This document shows positions 43,168 to 54,309 of a stretch of DNA of 64,000 bases, one piece after another; the first letter of the stretch is position 1, and each line of letters starts with the position of its first letter. The DNA is from Mesodorylaimus sp. YZB2_4 (taxonomy: Eukaryota > Nematoda > Enoplea > Dorylaimida > Dorylaimidae), in contig JASANH010000232.1 of NCBI GenBank assembly GCA_030248295.1, positions 372,001-436,000 of the forward strand, written 5' to 3'. The notes beneath the pieces were generated by a model. The model was not told the DNA's origin and did no database searches. It saw nothing but the letters and a program-made list of their open reading frames with translations. Position numbers and translations under genes: made by a program.

Positions 43168-46084
43168 TTATTTCTTTGTCATGTATTGTCCGTTAATTTT
43201 TTTCATCTGCACCTCCTTTTTCTTTATTTCATATGCTGGAATATGCACGCCCATTTTGGTCAATTCCTCGTGCTGCTTTTCCAACTGGTGTTGAAAATAC
43301 ATCAACTTTTCAAATTGCTCCTTCTCCAGTTCGTCCTCGATGACCTCTTTTCTGAGCTCTTCCGGAGAACTAACCCTGTCGGATTCATCAGTCACACTCG
43401 TGACGACTGACGACGATGCGCTGGAAGTTGGTAGGGAATTTTTTCGCGGTCTGCATGATCTCGGGACGACGCGATGTTTGGGCGAGGTCACTTTCGACAC
43501 GAACTTTCCAACTTTTGGTTCTTGTATTTTTGAACCGCTTGATGCCGCCGAAATGGCGCTTTCCGTCTCCAAATGATCTGAATCGTTCAAACCGCTTGTT
43601 CGCCTCCGTCGTGTTAACGTCGATACTGGGATTTTAGACGATGGTTGTGTTGGTGTTTTAGGTGATGTAGAATTTGTAGAAACGCTATTTTCTTGAATGA
43701 CCTCCTGTGATTCGCCTAGCCTAGATGCGACAAGATTGAGATTCGGGGTGCTTCGAGATAAATCTGATTCCTCATACGATAATCGTATCAATTGCATTCG
43801 TTCTTCGTGACTAAGACCAGCGTAAGGATCCTCAATTGGATTTGATTTACTTTTATCACTTTCTTTCTTCTCAACCTCTGAGCCTCCTTTGTGCGAGGCA
43901 TTGATTTCTGCATGGGTTATTATCGAGTTAGGGCTATCCTGGTCGGCTTTATGAATTATGATTGCGTCAATTTCAAGAATTCTTTCATTCTTCGGTTTTT
44001 CTTCGTTTTTATCGGCGATCTTGCTAATAAAATTTGCATTTTCTTTTGAAAATGGATTATAATCGAATAAATTCGAATAATCTTGCTTCAGTGCAGGTAA
44101 CTGTTGCAAGCTTCTCGAATGTGTGCTGCTGGACGATGCATTTGAAACAGTCGAGTCAGAGCTGAGCCGTCTTTTTTCCAGTTGTGGCTGTGATAGATCC
44201 TCGAATGACACCCATTTATTTCGAGATAGAGGTGCTGCAGAGACGCTATTATTCATCGATTTTTCCATAAATGATATCGATTTTTCGATTTCGAATGTTA
44301 CAGTTGAGGAGCCACTGTGACTGAGAATGGCGGAGGCATTTTCTAATGATGTAGTTCCAAAGTCGATTTTGACGCTGACGATGCGATGGCCTGAAAATGA
44401 GGGGGACGTATGGATCCAAAAGTACCCCGAATGAATCAATTATTGACCTCACCTTCGTGCAACTCTCCTTTTTCAAACATGAGTGCGATTGGCACAGATT
44501 TTACAAAAATTCCATCTTTGCTGTTTGCCAGTTCAATATCGCTTGAATTCAAAAGTCCGCCTTGAACCGTCACGAATGAGCGGGTTGAGTCCTACGCCCA
44601 AATGAGAAATTAAAGAAGAACTTTAACATCATAAAACTTTTTTACCGATTGTTCTTTTTCGACGGAACATGGTTCGCTTTCATGCACATTGTGGGACTTT
44701 CCTAACTGAGGTGATTTCTCGTTACTTTGAGCACTAGTCTAAAAATTGCATTGTAAATTTTTATTACACCTCGAGTGGGTGTAGTCCAAAACTGCCTTAA
44801 TTTAGCGATCATGTACCGTTTGAGCACAATTTTTGCTGTTATCGCAGGCCAAATTGATGCTTCCAAACACATCTGAAATTCGAGAAGCGCAAATCTGATG
44901 ACAGACTTACAGAACAGAACAGACCGGCTACGAACACCAAGAGCTCCTTACCAGAATCACTGTTGCGATTGAACGGGCCATACTTAAATTTGTTCTCTTC
45001 ATCCTCCAAGCTACTCGAAAATTGCGGGTTACTGCATACAACATATCGCGCAGTTTGGCCAGTTCCAATTTCTGCATTTTCTTTTTTCAATTTTGCTGAA
45101 ACAATACAAATTTTTTTGAATAGTACCCTCGGTATAGTTGGTCTTCGGAAACTTTCAGTCGTCTGCTCGAAGAATAGCATTTGCCGTTAGCCAGGATCTG
45201 AAATTTTGTGTCAGGGAGTGCCGAAACCACACCCTCAGCATCCCAACAACTCGTTCTGAATAAACAGTAAACATGGCCCAGTTGGCCTTGGGCATTGTGC
45301 GTTCCATCGACAGGGTTATCAGACACTCATTAAACATGCGAGCATTTTCAATAAATTTTGCTTTACGTTACGTTTCTGGGTTTCAAAAACATAAGACATC
45401 GTTTTGTAGGTGCAAGACACATGAATGATTGAGGCTAGAGGGATGGAAAAAATGCCTGTCAGGCAATGACGCGTAGTTGTACTGTAGGCCTACATTGATG
45501 AGTAGCCGTTTGGGGCTGCTCGCGTGCTCCAATTGGGGGTATGTATATTCGAGGGACTCTAAGTATATGGCGTCCAGAGGGGAATATTCGATGCGGGAAC
45601 TTTCACAAAAATACGGCAAAGGGCTAGTCCTTTCAGGATAGCATTGAGAGCCATCACAAAACGCTGTTTTTTAGGTTGTGTATTGTTCAGTTTCATCCCA
45701 CTTTTCTGTAGAGACAAAACTGAAAAAAACAGCTGTTTGGAGGTGTCCAGCTAAAAAAGGTTTTGATAAAGAGTAAAAAGCGGGCGCTGCTGATGGAAGG
45801 GACAGCGCGGAGTTTGCAGCGGACTTTTTGGCCCACCCTGATCTAACCCACTCCATTCTGGACCCTCACTGACAGTCTACTGTAATTCGTGTTTTCTCGT
45901 CATCAAAAATATGGCAGACTAAAATCTTACGGAAGACGAGTCAAATATCATGCTCACCTTTTTCTCGTCTTGATCTAATCGACAAGTAAATTCCGAAAAA
46001 TATAAACAATAATATGGCTGTTCCAATGGCAGTTCCGACTACAATTCCAGCCAATATACCAGCGCTTAAACAATATGCGGTCAT
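43168..46084 (-). CDS. Single-pass membrane protein, unknown family, 593 aa
   Basis: Six exons join in phase on the minus strand: 45958-46084, 44952-45095, 44817-44872, 44646-44738, 44453-44591 and 43168-44390. The protein starts MTAYCLS and goes straight into a membrane helix (ILAGIVVGTAIGTAILLFIFF) followed by RSRREK, so positive-inside topology puts a few residues outside and about 550 in the cytosol. The cytosolic part is Ser/Thr-rich with NxS-type and RxxS basic sites (RLSYEESDLSRSTPN; TRRRRTSGL). It ends in a charged coiled-coil candidate (EELRKEVIEDELEKEQFEKL through HQLEKQHEEL) and a Lys-rich tail. No catalytic domain is recognised. The start codon is the first ATG before the helix. 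I see no signal peptide or upstream exon, although an extracellular exon further upstream cannot be excluded. Confidence 0.78.
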
Positions 46085-47532
46085 TTTTATCACACAATAA
46101 TTTTTCTTTGTAGGACTATTGCAATTTTTGATTATCCTACAAAAAAGTAGACAGCTTTTCCAGGTCCAATAAGTCTACAGTATGGTGCCAAAACTGAGTA
46201 AACCTCTCGACGGGCACGCGTACTTCGAGTAGGCATCAGCACCCGGGTGCTGGGAAACGATCCGGGTACCAAAACTAGAAAGTTGTCCAAAATAGGCAAC
46301 CATGCGACTGAGCTGGTATGAAATCAATGAGTAGGCATTAAATGGGCATGCACTCAGCCGAGGCTGAATGGATACTTATACTAAATACACTTTATTTCCC
46401 TCGACCAATGTCGGAATACAAAATAAATACTTTCGTAAATTAGAGCAGCACAGGCTGGCAAAACGTTTTTGCACATTTTTTAAAATGTACATTTAAAACT
46501 AGATACAGATTTCAATAAAATTTTAGGATCACCTTGTAAAATTCAGAGCTTTTAAAAGATTTTTAAACTCTGGTAATATTTGGTATTTACAATAGTCTAA
46601 GATTTCAGAGTCCGATATGCCCCTCACTACCCTTATAAGCGAACCAGGCCTTCTTTGAGGAGAGCGGCGCCTCGAATAAAAGAAACTATCATGTAATTTG
46701 AGAAATTGTCGAAGTGATTGGCACGAGGTCAACGAGTTCACTACCATCCACTCGACCAACCAGCCATAACTGCTGGCAGCGAGGCATGAAATCAAAACAT
46801 AGGCTGAGTTTCACTTATGATCTTGGTCTGGCATGGAAGGTTGAAACTTTCCATCTTAATTTCGCCTCAAGTCATGGCCGAATCGGCCCGTTTACGGCCT
46901 ACTCTAGACTCGACGACGTGCAGTCGGCAATATGATGTGTACGGAACTGCATTCCGGAGGTGACTATTACGATTTAGACATTAGGTGCAGACAATATGCG
47001 TTGAGTGTGTGTAGATGGTAGATGAAGGAGAGTTGCGACTACTGCCCCCTTCTCAAAGAGGCATACGAATTGAGTGGATGTGGACTTATCGTTTATTATC
47101 CAACGTCCTGTTGAAACGGAGATCATTAATCAAAAAGAATGAATTGACAAGTGAATTTGGCCAGTTAGTATTTACTGATTATTGAGACCGTGTCAGAGGA
47201 AAGGAATCCAAGGGCCATTTTAAAAGTAGTTGTGTTGGTTAGAACGAAAAATACAAAACTGCCGCGCAGACTTGTAGGGTATGATGGTGCAGGAAAAAGC
47301 TGCAAAAGTGTTATAAGTCACACATATGTCCACATGACTTATGTATGATTCATGACTTTACTTTAAATGAAGCAGTTACACTGCACTCAGGCATTGGTAG
47401 ACATGGAAAAGAGCAGGACATTAAAACCTAAGAAATTACCAGAATGAGTATTGGTCTAGGAAGAGAAAAACCAGGCAATAAAACCAATCGAAAAGTTACA
47501 AAATCATGTTTTTGATTAATGATAAAGAGTTC
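46085..47532. other. Intergenic, nothing firm
   Basis: Frame 46529-46795 (minus, 88 codons) is unrecognised. The rest is AT-rich with no repeat I can define. Confidence 0.4.
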
Positions 47533-47554
47533 CGAAGATTGCTCTCAGCTATGC

Positions 47555-47900
47555 CTACTGGTAACATCTTCCATAAGGTGATTGCAGAAAAATCAAACGG
47601 CTGCGTGTAAGCGACTTTATGATAAACACCGCAAGATGATGAGGTTGGACTTGTCTCTTGCTGTGACGACGACCAGAATCGACTTGTTTCTTGTTTTGGT
47701 GGTGGTATTCCTGGATTCCACGATGAATCTTATGAAGCTGGATTAGCTTCAGCTGCTTACGACGGGTTTGAAGAGATTGCCAATTGAGTTTATTTAAAGC
47801 AGAGTCGTAAGGTGCAGTCCAGTCATTGAGGCAGCAACAAGCGGCTAGATTCTGAGCTCTTTCCACTTCCAGTAAATCCTTGGACAGAATAGGCCCAACA
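47555..47900 (-). mobile_element. Non-LTR retrotransposon (LINE) remnant, RT C-terminal region
   Basis: The minus-strand frame contains LEVERAQNLAACCCLNDW, LNKLNWQSLQTRRKQLKL and LIQLHKIHRGI. This is the familiar block after the reverse-transcriptase domain of CR1/Jockey-like LINEs (LExVQRRAARFV...LxWxSLxxRRxxxRLxxLyKI). The RT core itself is absent and the fragment ends at the poly-G start of a SINE (47903). It is a 5'-truncated or broken relic. Confidence 0.7.
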
Positions 47901-47902
47901 AT

Positions 47903-48036
47903 GGGGGGGGGGGGGGGGGGGCGTGGCCTAGCGTTAAGGCGTCTTGTCCTACGCTGTGTGCGCACTTACAGGGGAGGGCTGTCCCCGGAACAAAAACCGC
48001 CCGCAAAAAAACACAAAAAACCCCAAAAAAAAAAAG

Positions 48037-48069
<33 letters not shown>

Positions 48070-48078
48070 AAAAAAAAC
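47903..48078 (+). mobile_element. tRNA-derived SINE (family A) with poly-G head and A-tail
   Basis: A run of 17 or so G is followed by CGTGGCCTAGCGTTAAGGCG (A-box like), CTACGCTGTGTGCGCACTTACAGGG, and then an A-rich tail (about 48005-48078). The same head in better condition lies inverted at 53393-53457. Short body, pol III type. Confidence 0.65.
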
Positions 48079-48276
48079 CCCCAAGCAGAGAGAAGAAGAA
48101 CAAAAAAAGACAAAAAGAAGTCTTCGAGGAAGTCGGAAGCATTATACTGCCAATGTGTGAAACTCGAATAATTTGGGTCCTTTCCAGAAAAAAGCTGCCT
48201 GGTGCAGGTATAAAAAATATAGAAATTGTATCAGTCCCTCATTTAGAACCCCTTATGACTTCTTTAAAATCGCGGC

Positions 48277-48670
48277 TGCGGTGGTGCAGCGGTTCGGCAT
48301 TCGTCTCTCCGTATTGCTTGGGAGCAAGTGGCTGGACTCGTCCCAGGTTCGATCCCTGGTGATGGAGGTCGGTTTGCGAATCATAAACCCTCGCTGATCT
48401 TGAGCGCCAGGGGTGACGCGTGGGTGACTCACCCAGCACCGCCGAGGTGCTCCGAGTTGAGAGGCAGAAGCCAAACGAGGAGATAGTCTCGGCTGTCGAA
48501 CACCGACAGGGTTAAAAGCCCACCCGCCATTTTCCGAGGACGTCAGTTTCCTGTCCAGGATGCCCGGTGGAGGCGTGGAGGTGCTCCCGGTGGAGGCACG
48601 CAGAGGGAAGCTGCTGTGTTTGCCATTACCCGCACAGCCCTTTTTATAAGGTTTGACGGCTGGCTGGCGC
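48277..48670 (+). mobile_element. tRNA-derived SINE (family B), copy 2
   Basis: The head TGGTGCAGCGGTTCGGCATT ... GGTTCGATCCC keeps RNA polymerase III A- and B-box sequences. The body matches copy 1 (10690-11072) in reverse complement, including CTCGGCTGTCGAACACCGACA and the GGAGGTGCTCCCGG block. A second, inverted partial copy of the body follows at about 48685-48745 (CATCCTGGACTGGACAC), giving a small palindromic cluster. Confidence 0.8.
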
Positions 48671-48990
48671 CCGTTTTGCATCCGGCATCCTGGACTGGAC
48701 ACAGACTTCCTCAGGCGATGCCGGGCGGGCTTTTTAACCCTAATGCTAAATGATTTGCTGGACTGCGAGTCGAACATGCGCCCGTAAGTGCGCACCGCAT
48801 TTTCAGAAAACACTTTTTTGGCGAGCTAATGCAGCAAAACAGAGACAATGCTGTGTAGTGCTATCAGCAGTGCTCACTATGCGTTCGCTATACTACTCAT
48901 GATGGGAAGTGCAAACGTTACTCCCTCCCTGTTGTAACGTTACATGTTCTATACATTATTCCCATATACTACGCACTTGTGTCCGTAATT

Positions 48991-50355
48991 TCAAACACTG
49001 TCTGGCTTCTTAGCGCCGAGGAATAAAAACGGCTCCTTGACGCATTCGACAGTTTTTGCTTGGGCCGGTGCCAACACGTTCATGCAACCGACAGTTTCTG
49101 TGCACAGTTTCTGCACATTGACGAAGCCTACGTCGACGAGATTCTCGATCAGCGTCTTATCTGACCAAAAATAATCCTTGAACACAAACATGGGTTCCCT
49201 CGTGTACAGAATGCCAGGTTCTTGGGCATCAGCTGCTGACGATAAGCGATAAATTGGCACATCGGCAAAATGGGTTCCCGGTCTCCATAGTCATCTTTTA
49301 AAGGTGGAAGGCCGCCAAAGGTATCTGCGATAAGTTCTTGTTATTGAATGCTGTAGGCCACACCAGACTGACAGATGCAAACTTTTCCACCAGGATTCAA
49401 AATTTGGTAAACGTTTTGAAAAAGTATCTTCATTTTTGCCTCATCGCTGCAACAGTGCAGAACAAACTGACAATCAGCGAAATCAAACTGGCCAAAATCG
49501 TGATGTGAAAGAGGCGTGAAGCAATCATAAATTTCATATTTAAGGTTCGTTTCAGGTGCATCGGGAATTCTAGGAGAGAAAAACAAGTCACGAACGATGC
49601 TTTTTAAATAATGTGACTCAGGAAAAGCCGAGTTTCGTTGTCTCAATGCTGTAGATACTTTTCAATGGCAAAGGTATACTGCTGAAGGCTGTGTACCGGG
49701 TACTCTAGGGATCGATGCCTTGAAACTAACCTCAGCGCAAGGACACTCTGCATAATGCTTGCAATTGAGGGCAAGGTGAAATTGCAACCTACGAAGGTTG
49801 AGAGAATTCTATGCCTACAAGGTGGTAGAAAAAGCCACCAATGTCGTCATAGTACTTTAAGTGAAACGTGTTGCCGATTTGAATTTACACTCTCTAGTTT
49901 TCTAACCCCAATTTGGTTGAAAACACTTGGCAGTATCATTAACTCTGTCGAATCATAATTTTTCCAGGATATTGATCGTGCGTATTCCTAGTAATCAATT
50001 ACATTATTACGCGTAAAGTAGGCTACAGAAATGACTCTGCTAAAGATAGGAAATTATGCAAGCACTACTGAAATCTCTTTTCATATATTCAAGCTTACTG
50101 GCGACACTGTGAACCAGCCGTCACCATTTCTTCATTAACATCGAAACCTAACGCAAACGCTGCCCCTTTTGATAAGGCTTTCTTTAAAAGTGTTAAGCCT
50201 CCGCATCCAAAATCGACAATCGTTTTTCCATTAACATTCCCAAAATAGGAAAATGTGACGCAGTCGTAAAGTGCTCGAAAATTGCTTGTATTCCAACCGA
50301 GAAAAGCCTTAGCGGTGTCATGGTCGTTGTATGTCATTATAACTGGCTCAGCCAT
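48991..50355 (-). pseudogene. SAM-dependent methyltransferase, pseudogene (paralog 1)
   Basis: It has the same two-exon structure as the paralog at 55868-56873: exon 1 50099-50355 (MAEPVIMTYND..., motif I IVDFGCGGLTLL, acidic FDVNEE) and exon 2 49569-48991 (FDFADCQFVLHCC, LNPGGKVCICQSGVAYSI). Relative to the intact paralog, exon 2 has CAA-TAA where the paralog has CAA-GAA (stop near 49340) and a one-base deletion in an A run near 49267. The C-terminal part (from MPIYRLSSAADA) is otherwise in frame and well conserved, so inactivation is recent. Splice sites are intact. A transcript could still exist. If the allele is a sequencing error at two sites the gene would be whole, but two independent errors are unlikely. 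Confidence 0.85.
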
Positions 50356-50462
50356 GACAGCGAATGTGAAGACTGGATGGAACGACGAATGCGACCACAC
50401 CGCAACTACAATACTGCTCTACGTATACACTGCGTCACTACACTATACTCTACATCTATAAC

Positions 50463-50534
50463 CTGTTTTCTTTGAGAATATACGCGCCCTCCACGTTACC
50501 GCATAGGCCGCGTGTACATTCCCAAAGAAAACAG
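50463..50534. mobile_element. Micro-MITE copy (72 bp)
   Basis: The left end CTGTTTTCTTTGAGAATATA and right end, inverted CTGTTTTCTTTGGGAATGTA, flank a short core (CCACGTTACCGCATAGGCC). Related copies are at 28641-28716 and, truncated, 20225-20280; a lone end is near 57205. Too short to code. Superfamily unknown. Confidence 0.65.
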
Positions 50535-51758
50535 ATAGTATATAATCGCCAGTGCCGTCCAGGGCAAGAGGGACTGGGGGAACGCGCGAAACGCAAAACT
50601 GGCTGCCTGAGCGAGCAATTCACCCAATCAAATCATGTCAAACATGCAAATGCACAGCAGTGCGGCAATTGAGGTCGTTTCTAGAAAGGATAGAGCTCCA
50701 TTTTTTTTTTGGTAGAGTGTCTTGCTAGGACTGATTTACGCATTAGTGTGTATGTGCTTGAGTGTGTAGTCGCTTTCTGGGGTCTTTGACTCGCTATCAG
50801 CTCGATTCCTACTGGGGGGGGGGGGGGGGGGGTCGCCTAGGCCAACCCCTTCCTCCAGTTTCGGATGCTGCTCTGTGGTCGCGACCGACTCTTTGCACGC
50901 TAAAGCGATCATTTTCGGGCATTCGACTTTATCGCAGGATTTGTTGTTAGAAAGGTCCTTGTTCGGCAGTGCTTCGCTGGACCCCTCTTGGAGTCGTAAA
51001 TCAATAAAAACGAATGGCCAAGATTTCTGGTCAGGTGTTTCGTATTACTTTCATCCTGCATTGTGCATCTTTTAGACGGTCTTGCACATTTTTTGTATTT
51101 AACTTTTTGCTTTTGTCAAAGCATAATATATGGATGTTAATGTGGCCTATGAAAAAAATCCTTATTTCTGGCGGGAACTCACAACAAAACAGCAAAGGAG
51201 GCATGAAAGCAAGCAAAGAGATGATGTTATCCAATTTTTCAAGCACTCGTTCAACTTAGTGCACCCCAGCCCCACCCCTCTGTGCGCACCAGTTATCATC
51301 ATAGAGCGGCTACATCGTGGGTTACAGCCGAAGCGTTGACTGCAATCGGTTTTGTACATTTTAGTGCACGGTTATGCCAGAAAAATATACTGAAAGCCTA
51401 CATCATCGCTTATCATTGTGCGTTCCACAGCACTGATGATTTCGTTCCCTCGAAAACCGATCCATCTAATACTAGCCGACTTAGCCAATGAAATTGGCGC
51501 TGGAGGAAAGGCGGCATTGTCACCTGTTATACGCATCTTACCTTTCAAAATCTGGCTGACTGACTGACTTCAAAACTGACATGGTATCACGCAAAGATTC
51601 CTATTCGTATTCCTTCTCATCGACAATCGCTTGGAAAAATTCATGAGGCTCTAAAACAATTAACGAATTGGATTTGGAGTTTAGCGTGCTAGCGTTATTA
51701 ATGATAAGCTTTGTGCGACTTGTTGCTCATGAACTTCTTTTTCGCCTTCTGCACCTGA
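50535..51758. other. Intergenic; G19 run
   Basis: A run of about 19 G (50814-50832) is followed by TCGCCTAGGCC, resembling the poly-G plus SINE-A head at 47903. No gene. Frame 51031-51246 (minus) is unrecognised. Confidence 0.4.
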
Positions 51759-51766
51759 GGCCGTTC

Positions 51767-53016
51767 TACGGTTGGTAAAAATACTCGATTTGAATGCGCA
51801 TGCGTATACGCAAAGTCTCTCGAATGCGTATGCGTATTGCGTAATACGCAAAGTATGCATACAAGTTTGCGTATTGCGCATTTTTTCACAGTCGGTTTTT
51901 AGCCCCAAGCTGCAACTAATTATGCATCCTTGACTAAACTTATCAGTGGGTATGGCAGCTGCAAGGTTATTTTGACATGGCAGTACATTTCGCTGGCTCT
52001 TGCGGCTAGCTTTAAACGTTCAACTGGAAAAATTCCTGTCAGCTTCGATCATGGGTTCTTTCCAAGTATTCCTAGCTCCCACCCAATCGATGCCTTAATT
52101 GGCATGAATAGTTCCAGCGCGGTACTTTTTTGTGTGAAGAAACATAGACGCTTCCTATAAGCATTTTCCTCATGCAGTATGTAGGCTCGCCTTGGGGGCT
52201 CGCCTTGGGGGCTCGCCTTGGGGGCTCGCCTTGGGGGCTCGCCTTGGGGGCTCGCCTTGGGGGCTCGCCTTGGGGGCTCGCCTTGGGGGCTCGCCTTGGG
52301 GGCTCGCCTTGGGGGAACTCCTAACAAGTGAATCACTTCGCGGAATCGAACACAAATTCTTCCACCCACTCCTCTTGGTCTCCTACATGCTGTACATGAG
52401 AAATATTTACCGAGGAGACTGAATAAAGTAGCGTAGTTACAGAATCGCTACAAACTACCATACTTACTCCGCACTGTGAAGCCTGGATAGGGACCACTGC
52501 ATGCAAAATTGCACAAAAAAACTTCTCGTAATGTTGGGGGGCTTTATAAGGCTTTCGTGAGAGCTCTATGGCGACATGGGGAGCCACAATAAAAGGCCAA
52601 AAAATAAGTATGAAGGAGATAGATGTGGTTATGTAGGGTTATATATGGTAGCCCTTCCTTCTACGTGCAAGGCCAGTCGGTTCATAATTGAAATGAGGAA
52701 ATGAGGAAATGAGGTTAATGATTGAAATCACGCAGAAGTCTGACAGACAATAATTCTGAGACAAGAAATACGGATTAAGAAGAGCATGTTAGCTCGTTGG
52801 CCCAATCTATCGTCACCATCGTTAGAAACAAAGCGCAATAATTTATTATTTAGCTCAAGCTGCTTGTATTGGCGTAGGCAGTGTATGTATTGCGTACAAG
52901 CCAGTTTGCCTATGCGCACACGTACACCGGTTAGAGTGCGTATGCTTTTATCATCCATATTTCAATGCGTAATACGCAAACTTTGCGTATGCGTATTTTG
53001 TACGCAACCAGCTGTA
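51767..53016. mobile_element. Non-autonomous hAT-like element, family D (GCGTATGCGTAT words)
   Basis: This 1,250-bp element is flanked by a perfect 8-bp target duplication, GGCCGTTC (51759-51766, 53017-53024). The ends are TACGGTTGGTAAAAATAC and, inverted, TACAGCTGGTTGCGTACAAA. TGCGTATGCGTATTGCG/ATACGCA words are packed at 51796-51880 and 52885-53007. No transposase frame. The interior carries a perfect 13-bp minisatellite (52185-52314). Confidence 0.83.
52185..52314 (+). repeat. Perfect 13-bp minisatellite, 10 copies
   Basis: The unit GCTCGCCTTGGGG is repeated ten times without a visible mismatch. Since 13 is not a multiple of 3, every frame on both strands reads a 13-residue repeat with no stop, which creates spurious ORFs. 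Perfect homogeneity implies recent expansion or conversion. It lies inside the family D hAT element. Confidence 0.95.
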
Positions 53017-53024
53017 GGCCGTTC

Positions 53025-53392
53025 CTTTTGTACCATGCCTGTTCGGTCCGTAACATGGTAAGTTTGGCGCCAAACTTTTGACACTACAAATTTTGGAACG
53101 ATTGATGGCTCTTGTACAACGCGCCTGATCTGGATCCCACGCTCCTTGCTCCATGCTATCTTTGCTAGTGATCTGGATCTGCAACACTGAGTGATGTCAT
53201 ACATGGATTGTGGATGGAACATTCAAGGTACAGTACTTAGTTTTAGCTACTGTACTTAGGTTAGGCGGCAAGGGTGAAATGGATAAGCCATGTCATGTCA
53301 TACTTTATCCATAGCCAAGGACTATACAGCGCACTCAAGAGCTAAGGAACACATATTTGACATTCATTTTGTACCCAGGCGGGAGTCGGGGG
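53025..53392. other. Intergenic, nothing recognised
   Basis: No gene or repeat beyond the flanking hAT element and SINE fragment. Confidence 0.45.
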
Positions 53393-53457
53393 CCCTGTAA
53401 GTGCGCACCTAGCGTGAGAGGCAGACGCCTTAATCCGCTAGGCCACGACCCCGGTAG
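53393..53457 (-). mobile_element. tRNA-derived SINE (family A), head fragment
   Basis: On the minus strand: GGGGTCGTGGCCTAGCGGAT, TAAGGCGTCTGCCTCTCACG and CTAGGTGCGCACTTACAGGG. This is the same head as at 47903-48078, without an obvious long A-tail. Confidence 0.65.
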
Positions 53458-53571
53458 TGGGCAATGGGCCACTAATGGGACTCTGGAACTTTGATCTTTC
53501 TTTAGGCGGCGCCCTCTGAATTTGAGCAGCTGCACATAATTCATGGATTTGGTCGATTCGGAAATGAAGCT

Positions 53572-54300
53572 GTGCCTTGTGTCAGTGCTTTGATGCCGGT
53601 GAAAACGGGAGTCCAATGCAGAGTGATGTTCAGTCAGGCTTCATATCATGAGCAGATTGGGAAACACAGCAATGTTCAAAGGATCCTCATTGATTTCGAA
53701 ATCGCGGCTCATAATACCATCAGAGAAGTATTTCCACAGGTCACGATCACGGGCTATATTTTCCGTTTGGGGAAAGCATTGGGTACGAATAATGCATGCC
53801 GGAGGTATTAAAGATACGTATCTAAAGAAAACCTTCTATCCTGACGGGCGCCCACAGCCAGAACATCCACTCAAGGCATGGTTCGGCCACGTAAAAGCAT
53901 TAGCTCTGTTGCCTGTGCATTGGTTCCTTTCGCATGGGAGATTTTTGAGTACGATCTTCAAAATCAGTTGCCCCCAACACTACTCGCTCCAGAAGATCTG
54001 CTTTCGCTCCTGGCATTCGCTCAGTATTTTCGCGATACATATTTCAATGGAAATCAGTTTCGTATCGATATTTACAATCGCTTTGGGGACAATGGGCCTA
54101 GGACCCAAAATCATGCTGAGAGCTTCCATTCTGGCGTGAAAAGGAATGCGGCACCCGAAATCATATGGCACTCCGAAACTTCCTCCATGAGTGGCAACCA
54201 GAGCATAACTGCGATGAGCAACGCATCAGAAAATTGCAAGCAAATTTAGAAAGGCCAAAACCGCAGCCATTGTATCAGCGTTTGCACGTAGAAATCAATA
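53572..54300 (+). pseudogene. MULE (Mutator-like) transposase, broken
   Basis: Three frames in a row give the MULE transposase DDE region. Frame 1 (53572-53811) has RILIDFEIAAHNTIREVFPQ and GYIFRLGKAL, i.e. the DFExAAxxAxxxVFPxxxxxGCxFH signature with Cys-His replaced by Tyr-Arg. Frame 2 (about 53790-53925) has HPLKAWFGHVKALALLPV. Frame 3 (about 53915-54150) has EIFEYDLQNQLPP, YFRDTYFNG and GPRTQNHAESFHSGVK, matching the usual PRTNNxxEGWHxxF. A last shift gives a helical tail ending near 54300. At least three frameshifts and the altered metal-site neighbourhood mean it is dead. No terminal repeats were found. Confidence 0.8.
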
Positions 54301-54309
54301 ATATAGGTA

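Noticed and set aside
52049-52422. Repetitive proteins (GEPPRRAPKASPQ and GARLGGSPWGLAL types)
   Set aside because: They are read-outs of the 13-bp minisatellite, open in every frame.
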